NCBI GenBank assembly: GCA_050248275.1
Contig: JBFWSR010000006.1
Span: 87,225-151,224 of the forward strand
DNA from: CAILZL01 sp050248275
Lineage (GTDB): Bacteria; Pseudomonadota; Gammaproteobacteria; Steroidobacterales; Steroidobacteraceae
Direction: 5' to 3'
Length of the DNA: 64,000 nucleotides
The notes beneath the pieces are model-generated. The model was not told the origin of the DNA, searched no databases, and saw only the letters and a list, made by a program, of their open reading frames with translations. Position 1 is the first letter of the stretch; the number at the start of each line of letters is the position of its first letter. Of this stretch, positions 17,500 to 26,479 are shown one piece after another. Position numbers and translations under genes: made by a program.

Positions 17500-17996
17500 A
17501 GCGGCGCATCTCCCACCGAAACCTCGGGAAACAACTCCGTCTGCACCACATTCTTGCCCTTGGGTGCATAGACACGCACGGCATCCATCACCTGTACCAG
17601 TGTGTCATAGGGAATTTCCGGTTCCAGCAATACGCTGGCATCCTGCTTGTCCTGATACTTGGATTTGACCAGTAACAGATATTCGGCCAGACCATTCAAG
17701 TCATAACCTTGTGCAGTGCTGGGCAGGCTTTTCAGTATGCCGGTATTACGGTCACTGATCTCGATACCACCCTTACGCACCACCACTTCCAACTGTAACT
17801 GCGGCAGATCGGGAATGGCTGCATTGGCGGTCGGAAAGTTCAGCTCGAGAATGCTGGTGCGGGTAAATACCGCCGAAAAAACCAGAAAACATACCAGCAT
17901 CACCATCATGTCGATCATGGGCACGACATTCAGGTCATAACTGCTACGCCCCCGGTGATGGCGGCGCATCACGCGTTTGGAAGCCTTGCTAGCCAT
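17496..17996 (-). CDS. ExbD/TolR-family protein (first copy)
   Basis: The protein has 166 residues. After a short basic N-terminus (SKRVMRRHHRGRSSYD) comes the membrane segment NVVPMIDMMVMLVCFLVF with the conserved Asp of the ExbD/TolR proton path, then a periplasmic domain. It lies 6 nt after the ExbB-like gene and overlaps the second ExbD-like gene by 4 nt. It probably pairs with the second copy as a stator heterodimer, as AglQ and AglS do. Confidence 0.92.
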   Translation of the reverse strand: MASKASKRVMRRHHRGRSSYDLNVVPMIDMMVMLVCFLVFSAVFTRTSILELNFPTANAAIPDLPQLQLEVVVRKGGIEISDRNTGILKSLPSTAQGYDLNGLAEYLLLVKSKYQDKQDASVLLEPEIPYDTLVQVMDAVRVYAPKGKNVVQTELFPEVSVGDAPL

Positions 17997-18002
17997 TTTG
18001 CT

Positions 18003-18701
18003 TCAGGCCATGCCGCGAGCAGGGGCAGCACGTCCAGCCGGACTCGTTACCGGCTCGTCTGTCTCTCCGCGACGCTCCACCACCGAGTTCAGGAATTTGA
18101 CCGAGGCAATTTCCAGGCTATCGATCAGTTGGGTGGTTTTGGAATCCAGGAACATATGGCTGAGCAACAAGGTAATCGCGCAGATAAGTCCTGAAGCGGT
18201 ACAGTTCATGGCTACGGAAATACTGGCGGCAAGCAAGCTGGCCTTCTCTGCCGGATTGGCGTTGGCGATGGATGCAAAGGCGGAAATCAGACCGACCACC
18301 GTGCCCAGCAAACCCAGCAACATGCCCACGTTGGCCAGCGCCCCCAGATAATGAGTGCGTTTTTCCATGCGTGGGATGATCTCCAGCATGCTTTCGTCCA
18401 TGGCCTTTTCCACGTCATCGCGGCGCCGTGCGTGCGCCAGACGCGCCATGCCGTAATTGAGCACCGTGGCAATGGTGGCCTTGGATTTGGAAGTGAGCGC
18501 CAATACCTGCTTGAAGTTACCGGCGCCCAGGTGCGGCACCAGTTCGTTCCAGAGCGCACGATTACGCTGTGTTTCCACGGTCAGAAACATGAAGCGTTCA
18601 ATGGCGATGGCCACGCCCACCACAAGGATCAAGATCACCGGATAAATGAAAAATCCGCCATTCTTGAAGAATCCGACAAAAAACGAGTAAAGCTCTTGCA
18701 C
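18003..18701 (-). CDS. MotA/TolQ/ExbB proton channel family protein
   Basis: The protein has 232 residues with three hydrophobic segments: FFIYPVILILVVGVAIAI near the start, then a pair around LGALANVGMLLGLLGTVVGL and SVAMNCTASGLICAITLLL. This is the TolQ/ExbB topology, with the long cytoplasmic loop between the first two. It should form the channel of the motor with the two ExbD-like proteins encoded immediately downstream. The gap of about 95 nt between it and the upstream 142-residue gene is the largest inside the cluster. Confidence 0.94.
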   Translation of the reverse strand: MQELYSFFVGFFKNGGFFIYPVILILVVGVAIAIERFMFLTVETQRNRALWNELVPHLGAGNFKQVLALTSKSKATIATVLNYGMARLAHARRRDDVEKAMDESMLEIIPRMEKRTHYLGALANVGMLLGLLGTVVGLISAFASIANANPAEKASLLAASISVAMNCTASGLICAITLLLSHMFLDSKTTQLIDSLEIASVKFLNSVVERRGETDEPVTSPAGRAAPARGMA

Positions 18702-18795
18702 AACACTTACCTCACCGCTGTTCGCGCTTGCGAACGTTCTGACAAATTAAAAATTAAGTCCGCGACGTAACTCTCATCCTATCTGCTGACATGGT

Positions 18796-19224
18796 TCATT
18801 TTCTGTCGGCAACTGGCGTCGCCTGCCTGTTGGAGGCTCGATTGGCTGCATCACGGTCCTTATCTGCAATGACTTCGTAATAATCGACTTCGCGACGGAA
18901 CACCTCGCGATCGACCGGCGCCAGCGTCTCATCGACCAGTGTGTTAAAAGGCTGACCCGGCAAATTGCTCAATTCGGCCTTCTTCCACGGCACGATATAC
19001 ATGACCTTGGGCAGTTCACGGTTGCCAGTCACCACGGTCGCATCCAGCGTCAATTGATCATTGCCCCGACTCGCTGCGGGAGGCGTCGTTGCATCTTTTA
19101 CCGGCTGCTTCGCCTTGCTGCCGGACTTGACGGCAGCAGCGGCAGGCCTGGCATCCGCCGCCCGGACATCCTCGCCTCCCAGCATGAGCAGGAGAATTGC
19201 CATCATCATGGCGCATGTTTTCAT
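18796..19224 (-). CDS. Small exported protein of the Agl/Glt-like cluster
   Basis: The protein has 142 residues with a signal peptide (MMMAILLLMLGGEDVRAAD). A Lys/Ala/Pro-rich linker follows, then a compact conserved-looking segment (ELPKVMYIVPWKKAEL). The function is not known. Its ATG overlaps the stop of the TPR lipoprotein gene by 4 nt, so it is part of the same operon and is probably a periplasmic or outer-membrane component of the envelope complex. Confidence 0.75.
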   Translation of the reverse strand: MKTCAMMMAILLLMLGGEDVRAADARPAAAAVKSGSKAKQPVKDATTPPAASRGNDQLTLDATVVTGNRELPKVMYIVPWKKAELSNLPGQPFNTLVDETLAPVDREVFRREVDYYEVIADKDRDAANRASNRQATPVADRK

Positions 19225-19925
19225 GGCTGTGCTCCGCCGGCAGCCGGTCTGGCTTTCTTGTCGGCATTCAATCGACTGCTGAGTTCCTTGATCCAGCCTG
19301 ACACCTTGGCATCGGGCGCATCGAGCAATGACTGGTAGCGCTCATACTGCTGCAATGCCGATTCCGGTTGTTGCAGGTACAGGTCATACAGGACGCCCAG
19401 ATTCAGATGCGCAGCAGGATAAGTCTCGTCAGCCGCAATGGCCGCCTGATAAGCGGCTTCTGCTTCCTTGAAACGGCCGAGATAGCGGTAGCTGACGCCC
19501 AGGTAATTGTTGGCTGCTGTCGATCTGGCGTCACGTTCCAACGCTTGCTGAAACAGTTTCGCAGCCGCGTCATAGCGACCGCCCTTGAGTTCAATCAACC
19601 CCAGGTTGATCAGTGGACCGGCAAACGCCGGATAACCTGCCGCCAGTTGCTGCAACTGCTGCGTGGCAGAGGCGGTTTGTCCGGCTCTGAGCAGCAGCAA
19701 AGCTTTATCAAACTGCTGCTGCGCCTCGGCCGGAACCACGGCGGCTGCCGGCGCAGCAGACGCAACTGTTTCGGGCACCCTGACAATGGGCGTCATACCC
19801 CTCGGTGCAGCGCCAGATGACAGTGCACAGGCGCTCAACAGCATCGTCACCGACAACAGCGCCGGGGCCTTGAATGCAGATGTCAGAACAGCGGATAACT
19901 GCTGCCGATTCAAGTTCAGGCACAT
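19221..19925 (-). CDS. TPR-repeat lipoprotein of the Agl/Glt-like cluster
   Basis: The protein has 234 residues. A signal sequence ending in the lipobox LLSACA (Cys at about residue 33) predicts outer-membrane lipidation. Residues about 68-215 form four or so tetratricopeptide repeats (for example NYLGVSYRYLGRFKEAEAAY and HLNLGVLYDLYLQQPESAL). Its ATG follows directly after the stop of the 940-residue TPR gene and it overlaps the next gene by 4 nt. It is comparable in kind to the TPR lipoproteins of gliding and pilus machines (GltE- or Tgl/PilF-like); the exact orthologue cannot be named by eye. Confidence 0.87.
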   Translation of the reverse strand: MCLNLNRQQLSAVLTSAFKAPALLSVTMLLSACALSSGAAPRGMTPIVRVPETVASAAPAAAVVPAEAQQQFDKALLLLRAGQTASATQQLQQLAAGYPAFAGPLINLGLIELKGGRYDAAAKLFQQALERDARSTAANNYLGVSYRYLGRFKEAEAAYQAAIAADETYPAAHLNLGVLYDLYLQQPESALQQYERYQSLLDAPDAKVSGWIKELSSRLNADKKARPAAGGAQP

Positions 19926-22748
19926 CTAGAGGCCACTCACATAATCTTCGCTTAATTCATTTCTGGCATAGCGCGCCGGCACCAGTTTCGCCAGCACGGC
20001 ATAGCTCTTCTTGACCCATTCATCGTAAATGCCGCTGCCGGCACGCTGCACATTGCTTTGATGCAGGCTGATGGCCTTCTCTTCAAAAGGAAACGCCTGT
20101 TCTTCAAGCAATACGTTGTACTGCTCCAGTGCATCGGCATCGAGATTCCCTGGCCGTTCCGAAGCCAGCATATCGGCACCCATCTGCCGATAGAGTTCGG
20201 CAATGCTGAAAGTTGCTTCAGTGGTCACTTCCGCCACCTTGTAATCCAGCGCCTGGCTGTAGATGGCCAATGCTTCTTCCATGGCTGTACGTTTGAGCTT
20301 CAACGACTTGGCCAGCGGCGTGGTCAGCTTGAGGGCGGTGAAACTGGCTACGCTCGGTTGGGCAATCACCAGCGTGGCCCGTGCCGCCAGATATCTGCTG
20401 CGATCGGTTCTTGCAGAACCGGCATTTTTATCGGCCAGAATGACTTCCCGCAGCCAGCGTTGTTCGGTGACATTATCCTTGGCAGTTGCCGCCAGTTCGG
20501 CAAGATGCTGTCGTGCTTCCATCGCGGCATCGAAAGGCTGTGGATATTGCGTCACATAGCTGCCATAAGCAGCGGCGGCCTTGATTGCCGCACCGGCCTG
20601 TCCCTTGTGTGCCGCCTGCAAATACAGCTCGGCAGCCTGTGACAGCGCCACACGACGAACTTCGGGAGTTTCTTCGTGCCGCGCAGCGATACGTTCGTAT
20701 TCGCTGGCAGCATCCATGTTGCGGCCGGTTTCCTGATAGCCGACAGCCAGTTTCTTGCTCACATCCGCATCCAGTTCATGTCCGGGATGCACGCGCCGGA
20801 ACTGTTCCAGCACGGCGATGGCTCGTGGCCAGTTATTCTGTGTGATCAACACGGTGGCAGCGTCAAACTCGGCATTGGCGCTGATCTTCGAACTGGGGGC
20901 CAATGCCACCACGCGCAGGAAATCATCCACCGCTCCGGAGTCATTGCCTGCATTCTGCTTGGCTTCGGCCTGCTTGTAGATGCTCGCCGCAATACGATCA
21001 TTGATGGCGGCCAGATCCGGATCGTTGGCCGGCAGCAACTGGCGCACATTGAGATAGGCCGCTTCAGCTTCGGAATAACGCGCCAGATCGAACAACGAAT
21101 GCGCCATCAGGGTCGTCGCAGTACGACGTTGCTTGAGATCGGCGGGCGGTTGGCGCTCCAGCAATTGCCTGGCCACTTCAATGGTGCGCCCGGACTCGTT
21201 CAGCGCAAACAGATCTTCAGTTGCTTTGGTCAGCACAGGCGCGGCCTGCGGGTCAGCCGGAAAACTGGTGGCAAACATGACGGCGCTATCAATGAACTTG
21301 CGATGCCAGGTTGCCCTGGCCGGGCCATTGAGCGTCGGTTCATATTTCTGATAGGCCACCAGCGCCGCATAACCGGCTGTCGCAGACTTGGCATGTGCCG
21401 GGTAGTCATACGCCGTGCGTTCGTATTCCTGCGTGGCATCGGCATAACGGCCGGCATCAAACAACAGCTCGGCCAGCAGATAGCGATTGTTTGCCGCAGC
21501 GGCATCTTTCGGGAATGAATCCAGCAGGCTGCGATACCAGTGCGTCGCGGCGTCATAATCTTCGGGCTTTTTGCTCTTGCCGGCCTGGGCATGATAGTAC
21601 TGGGCGAGATCCTGCAGATTGCTCTGCAATTGCGTCGCCACTTCGGGCGCATCGCTACGCTGCCGATTTTTCCAGAACGGCATGTTGAACGCATAACGTT
21701 CGACAAATTCCTGCTTGGCTTCCAACACACGAGCCGCAAAGCCGCCTTTCTGGTAAGCATCGATGGCGCGCGCCTGCAGCGTCGGCGCCTGACGCGCATC
21801 CGGCTTGCGCTCGGCAAACGCAGTGAAGGCCTGCGCCGCATCCTGATAGCGCTCCTTTTCCAGGTACAGCTCACCCAGGCTGCTGTACATGAGATAGGCG
21901 TAGGCAGGATCGCCATGCTTGTTGAGCATGGCGCCCAGGCTGGCGGGACCCTCTTCATCGGAAGCCATCACTGACAGTACATGCAAGGTGTCATCCGCCA
22001 GTTCCTGTTCAGGGCGCGACAACGCATTCATGTCGCGTAACTGTTTGTCCTTGAGCAGCAGGCGATCCAGTCCCTTGAGGAAACTGGCCGCACTGTCGTC
22101 TGCCTTGCCTTGCTTGAACAGGGCCCAGCCTTGCTTGTACAGGCCCTGATCGTAAAACGCCGTTGTTTCATCCAGCCTGACCACGGCCGCATAGGCTTTT
22201 GCCGATTCCGCATAGCGTTTGCCGCTGAACAGGATTTCACCGCGACGGAACTGAGCTTCACCCACCCAGCGCGATTGGGGATATTGCGTCACCAGCTTGT
22301 CGAGTGTCGCCAGGGCATTGGGCAGCTTGCCGGCCGCTTCATAGGCGCGCGACAACTGATACAGCACCGCATCGCTGCTTGCGTATTGCGGATAGGCCTT
22401 CAGCAAATTTTCGTACAGCTCAATTGATTCATTCAGCTGTTTGGTAGTCAGCGTTTCACTGGTGCCGCTGGAAAACAGGTTTTCATTCGTCTCGATATTA
22501 AGGTCGCCGAGACGGCGCATGGCTTCAACACGTAATTGCGGACTGGCATTCTGCAATTCGAGAAAACGGCGGTAGGCGGCGGCGGCCTGCTCTGGCGTAA
22601 CGCCATTGACGGTCTGCGGCGTCACTTCCACCTTGCGACCGGCCAGATCCTTGAGCGTTCCGGTCGGCTTGTTCTTGTCAACCGCCCATGCCGGCAATGT
22701 CAACAACGCACTCACAGCAACGCAGAGAAGACGGGATGACTGCTTCAT
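19926..22748 (-). CDS. Large periplasmic TPR protein of the Agl/Glt-like cluster
   Basis: The protein has 940 residues with a cleavable signal peptide (LLCVAVSALLTLPAWAVD). Nearly the whole length is tetratricopeptide-type repeats, for example YQLSRAYEAAGKLPNALATL, GEILFSGKRYAESAKAYAAV and AELLFDAGRYADATQEYER. No catalytic motif is seen. It overlaps the upstream 659-residue TPR gene by 4 nt. The size and composition match the large TPR scaffold proteins (GltI/AgmK-like) in Agl-Glt clusters, and it probably scaffolds the complex in the periplasm. Confidence 0.88.
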   Translation of the reverse strand: MKQSSRLLCVAVSALLTLPAWAVDKNKPTGTLKDLAGRKVEVTPQTVNGVTPEQAAAAYRRFLELQNASPQLRVEAMRRLGDLNIETNENLFSSGTSETLTTKQLNESIELYENLLKAYPQYASSDAVLYQLSRAYEAAGKLPNALATLDKLVTQYPQSRWVGEAQFRRGEILFSGKRYAESAKAYAAVVRLDETTAFYDQGLYKQGWALFKQGKADDSAASFLKGLDRLLLKDKQLRDMNALSRPEQELADDTLHVLSVMASDEEGPASLGAMLNKHGDPAYAYLMYSSLGELYLEKERYQDAAQAFTAFAERKPDARQAPTLQARAIDAYQKGGFAARVLEAKQEFVERYAFNMPFWKNRQRSDAPEVATQLQSNLQDLAQYYHAQAGKSKKPEDYDAATHWYRSLLDSFPKDAAAANNRYLLAELLFDAGRYADATQEYERTAYDYPAHAKSATAGYAALVAYQKYEPTLNGPARATWHRKFIDSAVMFATSFPADPQAAPVLTKATEDLFALNESGRTIEVARQLLERQPPADLKQRRTATTLMAHSLFDLARYSEAEAAYLNVRQLLPANDPDLAAINDRIAASIYKQAEAKQNAGNDSGAVDDFLRVVALAPSSKISANAEFDAATVLITQNNWPRAIAVLEQFRRVHPGHELDADVSKKLAVGYQETGRNMDAASEYERIAARHEETPEVRRVALSQAAELYLQAAHKGQAGAAIKAAAAYGSYVTQYPQPFDAAMEARQHLAELAATAKDNVTEQRWLREVILADKNAGSARTDRSRYLAARATLVIAQPSVASFTALKLTTPLAKSLKLKRTAMEEALAIYSQALDYKVAEVTTEATFSIAELYRQMGADMLASERPGNLDADALEQYNVLLEEQAFPFEEKAISLHQSNVQRAGSGIYDEWVKKSYAVLAKLVPARYARNELSEDYVSGL

Positions 22749-24700
22749 GGCGTCACCTCGCTCGGCTCAGATGCTGCGGGCTGTGCGACATGTTTGTCCG
22801 CAGCGCGATCGTAGATGGACGCCAGGGCAAATTGCGCCTGCAAGGTGTATTGCGACAGACGTTGCTTCTGTTGTTCCAGTTGCTGCACAGCCAGTTGCGC
22901 CAGGTATTCGGATTGCGCCGCGCCGACTGACTGACAACGCTCTATCAGCGTATTCAGACGCGGCGTCAGGCCGGCAACACGCGCGGCAAACTCTTCGTTG
23001 CGCAGCGGCACCTGTTCACGGGCGCGCTCCACCAATGTGTGTCGCCGGCGTGCTTCCTTGGTGGCGACGGCCAGCTCCCGCATCTCTTTCTTCTGGCGCC
23101 ACAGACGAGCCTTGTAACTGGCATTCATGTCCCAGTACAGCACACCCCGCATCAAGCGAGTCTTGTCCTGCATCTCGGCAACAGCAACATCGCTGGCATC
23201 GGCATGCCGCAATGCGTCTTCCAATGCAGTCACACGGCGCCAGTTGGCCTGTTCACTCGTAGTCGCCAGAGTCACCGCATCTTCCTGTTGTTCGACAGCA
23301 TTCAGACGCGCTTCCAGTTCCAGCGTCTGGGCTTCAAGGCCATCTACATCCACCACATCCAGCGCCTTGCGCATGACTTCAGTGCGTTGCATGAATGCCA
23401 GCCTGCGAGTGTCCAGAATATCCTGGAACGCCGACATGCTCTGGTTCCAGTTATCCAGATTGTGCTGCATGACCTTCAGGTCACGGTAATTCTTGAGCGC
23501 CTCCTGAAAGACATTGGACGCCAGCAGGTCATAGAGATAACGGGTTTCCGGCGCATCGGGCAGGTTATGCAATTGCCAATACCAGCCGGATTGCTCGGCG
23601 CTGTCGTTTTCCAGCACGGTCTTCAACAACGACCCGTTGCGAATGGCGGCAATCGATTCATCCAGACGCAGGCTTTCCTGACGGAATGAATCAATCGCGA
23701 AATTGTAATACTCGGCAGCCTGGGCATCCGCATTCAGTTGCGCATAGGCATAAGGAATGGCCAGGTAAGCCTCCTGTACGGCCGCATCCAGCAAATCGCG
23801 CTGCTTCAACTCCAGCCAGGGAGCCAGCGCCTCCTGATACTTGCCGGCGCTGGATTGCGCCCAGCCCAGACCCAGCAACGCCTTGTTCGACTGCGGACCA
23901 TTCAGACGCACGCGTTGCAGCACTTGCTCGGCATCAGCAGAGCGACCCTGCTTCAGCCAGGTAAATCCCAATGCGAGATTGGCTTTGTCACGCAAGGCTA
24001 ATAACTCCGCCGAGCTGGATTCGAGCTGCCCGACGCGATTCAATAACACTGCCGCCTCATCGATACGTTCCTGACGCACCAACGCCACGCCCAGGTTAAA
24101 ACGCGCATACGCCAGCCAGCTGTCGCTGACCTGCTGGCCAGTACCGCCTTCAAAGGACTGCAAGGCAGCAATGGCTTCCTCGAAGCGCCCCTGATTCAAC
24201 AATACCTGTGCGAACAGCATGTTCCTTTCGGCATTCAATTCCTGTGGCAGATCACCCTGAATCGATCGCAAGGCGTGTTCTGCATCAGTCAGGTAGCCAC
24301 GTTGATACCAGAGTTTGGCCAGATAGAACCAGGCCCGGTTGCGCACATTGAGCGCGACATTGTCATTGAGCAAGGCCTGGAAAATCCGTCCTGCTTCAGT
24401 GTGCTGCCCTAAAGACAAATACAGGGCGCCCTTGATCAGCTCCGCTTCAGTTTGATGGTTCGGCACACGTCCCAGGGAAGTGGCTGCATCCAGATGGACC
24501 AGGGAACGAAAGTAATCATCCTGGTAAAAATAGAACAAGGCATCGCCATAATAGAGATCGCGCACCGGTTGCGGCACGCTCATCAAGGGTGCAGCAGCCG
24601 GTTTGGCCGCGACCGCGGGAATTGCCGCCATTGCCAGGCCAACACCGCCGAGCAGCGCAACGCAATGATTCAAGCGGATTGTTCTCAGGCGCATCGTCAT
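22745..24700 (-). CDS. Periplasmic TPR protein of the Agl/Glt-like cluster
   Basis: The protein has 651 residues with a signal peptide (VALLGGVGLAMAAIPAVAA). The N-terminal half has TPR-like repeats (GDALFYFYQDDYFRSLVHLD, KGALYLSLGQHTEAGRIF, LLGLGWAQSSAGKYQEALAP). The C-terminal 250 residues are long, charged and probably coiled-coil (LEARLNAVEQQEDAV, QKKEMRELAVATKEARRR). I set the start at the ATG at 24700, which places the signal peptide correctly. An in-frame ATG at 24724 overlaps the upstream gene and has no spacing for a ribosome site. It overlaps the next TPR gene by 4 nt. Confidence 0.87.
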   Translation of the reverse strand: MTMRLRTIRLNHCVALLGGVGLAMAAIPAVAAKPAAAPLMSVPQPVRDLYYGDALFYFYQDDYFRSLVHLDAATSLGRVPNHQTEAELIKGALYLSLGQHTEAGRIFQALLNDNVALNVRNRAWFYLAKLWYQRGYLTDAEHALRSIQGDLPQELNAERNMLFAQVLLNQGRFEEAIAALQSFEGGTGQQVSDSWLAYARFNLGVALVRQERIDEAAVLLNRVGQLESSSAELLALRDKANLALGFTWLKQGRSADAEQVLQRVRLNGPQSNKALLGLGWAQSSAGKYQEALAPWLELKQRDLLDAAVQEAYLAIPYAYAQLNADAQAAEYYNFAIDSFRQESLRLDESIAAIRNGSLLKTVLENDSAEQSGWYWQLHNLPDAPETRYLYDLLASNVFQEALKNYRDLKVMQHNLDNWNQSMSAFQDILDTRRLAFMQRTEVMRKALDVVDVDGLEAQTLELEARLNAVEQQEDAVTLATTSEQANWRRVTALEDALRHADASDVAVAEMQDKTRLMRGVLYWDMNASYKARLWRQKKEMRELAVATKEARRRHTLVERAREQVPLRNEEFAARVAGLTPRLNTLIERCQSVGAAQSEYLAQLAVQQLEQQKQRLSQYTLQAQFALASIYDRAADKHVAQPAASEPSEVTP

Positions 24701-24714
24701 GACAAGCTCAATGC

Positions 24715-25272
24715 TTATTCCCATTCCTTGACGATGAATTCCGGCTGTTCTTTTACCTGCTTGTCGCTGATCTTGAGTTCCAGATATTTAGCGCCTACGC
24801 CCTTGCTGAACTTGAGTGTCGCGCCGCGTTTGTAATCGCGCTGGTTCGGTCCCTTGCCGGTGAAGAAGGCAATCAATTCATGCTCGCCCGCCTTCAGGTT
24901 ACCGACATACAGACGCTGTACCCCGCCCTTGAGCAAAGCCTGGGTTTCGCGTGCGGTATACAGGTAATTGGATACATCCTTGTTGTCCATCCGCAGAGTG
25001 ACGGTATCCAGACCGAAAAAAGCCCCCACGTCCATGGACAGGAACACGGCCACCTGTGTATCCGCCGGATAAAGCAATTCTTCTTCCAGCACGAACAACT
25101 CACGATTCAGGTCCAGCACATCCTTCTTCAAAGTCTGCACATCCTGATCCAGCGTCTTGAATTCGGCTGTGGCCGCGGACTGCGGTTGCACATCCTGAGC
25201 CCATGCAGAGGTGGCGCCCAGAGTCATGAGCAGCAGCAAGATTGAAATCACACGCGTCATATACTTGTTCAT
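24715..25272 (-). CDS. Exported protein of the Agl/Glt-like cluster
   Basis: The protein has 185 residues with a signal peptide (ISILLLLMTLGATSAWAQD). A short coiled-coil (TLDQDVQTLKKDVLDLNREL, about 40-60) precedes a beta-rich domain with AGEHELIAFFTGKGPN. Its 3' end lies next to the start of the 659-codon reading of the TPR gene, so it is co-transcribed. It is probably a periplasmic component of the complex. No orthologue can be named with confidence; small exported proteins such as GltF hold comparable positions. Confidence 0.8.
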   Translation of the reverse strand: MNKYMTRVISILLLLMTLGATSAWAQDVQPQSAATAEFKTLDQDVQTLKKDVLDLNRELFVLEEELLYPADTQVAVFLSMDVGAFFGLDTVTLRMDNKDVSNYLYTARETQALLKGGVQRLYVGNLKAGEHELIAFFTGKGPNQRDYKRGATLKFSKGVGAKYLELKISDKQVKEQPEFIVKEWE

Positions 25273-25301
25273 GTTCGGTTAGTCCCGGCAGTCCAGTTCG
25301 T

Positions 25302-25841
25302 TCATTCGTTCAGCAACTGGCGCAGTTGTTCGGTAATCAGCAGTTCCTGACCGCGCTCGAACCCGGCATGGGTGTAGCGCAAACGACCGTCACGATCTAT
25401 CAATACCAGCAAGGGCATTGACTTCAGGTTGAATTGACTGCTGGCTGACTTGTAGGTATCCACCAGCACTGGAAAGTTGAGCGCCAAGCTATGCGCCATG
25501 GCCGCCGCCTGTTCTTCGGTATCATCAACATCAATACCCAGGGTCACCAGCCCGGCGCTGCCATATTTGGCATGCACTTCGTTCAAGGCCTGCATGGCCT
25601 GACGGCAATCCCCGCACCATCGGGCCCAGAATCCCAACAACACCACATTCCCGCGGTATTCGGAAAGCCGAAGGTTGTCACCATTGAGTGAGCGCAATGC
25701 AAAGTCCGGGGCGACGGCATATGTGGTCACCGGTTCAGGCGTTTGAGCGACAGATACGGCCGACAGGCTTAATACCGTCCCTGTCAGCAACGCCCAACGT
25801 AAAAAGAAGCTCGAACTCTTTGATGTGATGGAATCGAACAA
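25302..25841 (-). CDS. Exported thioredoxin-like protein (TlpA/ResA type)
   Basis: The protein has 179 residues. An N-terminal signal/anchor (FFLRWALLTGTVLSLSAVSVAQ) precedes an AhpC/TSA-Redoxin fold. The active site is WCGDC (FWARWCGDCRQAM, about 71-83), and the cis-Pro loop SMPLLVLID is near residue 146. The CxxC centre GD differs from TlpA's VP and is typical of various reductants. It is the first gene of the leftward Agl/Glt-like operon, 29 nt before the next gene, so it may service disulfides in that complex (inference). Confidence 0.9.
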   Translation of the reverse strand: MFDSITSKSSSFFLRWALLTGTVLSLSAVSVAQTPEPVTTYAVAPDFALRSLNGDNLRLSEYRGNVVLLGFWARWCGDCRQAMQALNEVHAKYGSAGLVTLGIDVDDTEEQAAAMAHSLALNFPVLVDTYKSASSQFNLKSMPLLVLIDRDGRLRYTHAGFERGQELLITEQLRQLLNE

Positions 25842-26104
25842 ATTTCAGACCTTTCAGAATGCAAGGCAGCGCGGCAGCACAAAATCAGCCAGTTGTGAAA
25901 CAACCTGGTTACTCGCCAGTCTTCGAGACTGTCGGTATTCAGGACATTTCGCAAAATGTCGTGAAATACCGGCAACCTCCCACCGGCCGGCAGTGTGCAG
26001 TTATGTCTACAGGTAAGGATGTGAAGACATGCACAGAATGGGGCGCCGCGTTAGGGGAAAAGCAAGGATGATGCACGGTATGGTGGACGCTGCGACATAA
26101 AGAA
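25842..26104. other. Intergenic region, no gene seen
   Basis: No convincing coding sequence is visible. This stretch must hold the promoter of the leftward thioredoxin/TPR/TolQR operon, since that operon begins at 25841. Short frames on both strands lack ribosome sites and family features. Confidence 0.4.
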
Positions 26105-26129
26105 AGGCGATGACTTGAAGTCATCGCCT
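26105..26129 (-). terminator. Rho-independent terminator of the small exported peptide gene
   Basis: A perfect 10-bp stem (AGGCGATGAC / GTCATCGCCT) closes a TTGAA loop. Read on the minus strand it is followed by TTTCTTTATG, a T-rich tail. It lies about 100 nt past the stop of the 75-codon gene at 26228, in the right orientation. Confidence 0.75.
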
Positions 26130-26227
26130 GCAAGAGCGGCCTTCGTCAGATCAACCTGATGAGAAGCCGTGGCGACGCTGAAACGGGTCCAGCCTGCGCC
26201 CCTGGATAGAAGCGCGGAATCAGCTCA

Positions 26228-26455
26228 TCAGATCGGAGCCTTGGGCGCTACATAGGTCGATGACGGCCAGTAACGGTATTTGGCTTGCAATACCTCACGC
26301 TGCCCGGCGGTCAGGTTTTCCACGGAAACTACCCCGAACTCGCCAGAGCCAGCAACCGCAGAGTCTGTTACTGCGTTAGGTTGATCGGACTTGCCGATAG
26401 CGCTCGCCGCCACCACGATGCAAATCCCGACAGTGAATGTAACTGTGCGTTTCAT
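26228..26455 (-). CDS. Small exported protein, 75 residues
   Basis: The protein is MKRT-led with a signal peptide (VTFTVGICIVVAASAIGK). The short mature part ends in YRYWPSSTYVAPKAPI. AGGAG lies 7 nt before the ATG, and a terminator hairpin lies about 100 nt downstream, both supporting a real gene. No family is recognised. It lies 24 nt downstream of the repeat-peptide gene on the same strand, so the two are probably co-transcribed. Confidence 0.7.
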   Translation of the reverse strand: MKRTVTFTVGICIVVAASAIGKSDQPNAVTDSAVAGSGEFGVVSVENLTAGQREVLQAKYRYWPSSTYVAPKAPI

Positions 26456-26479
26456 GACATTGCTCCTGGTGGTAAGTAA

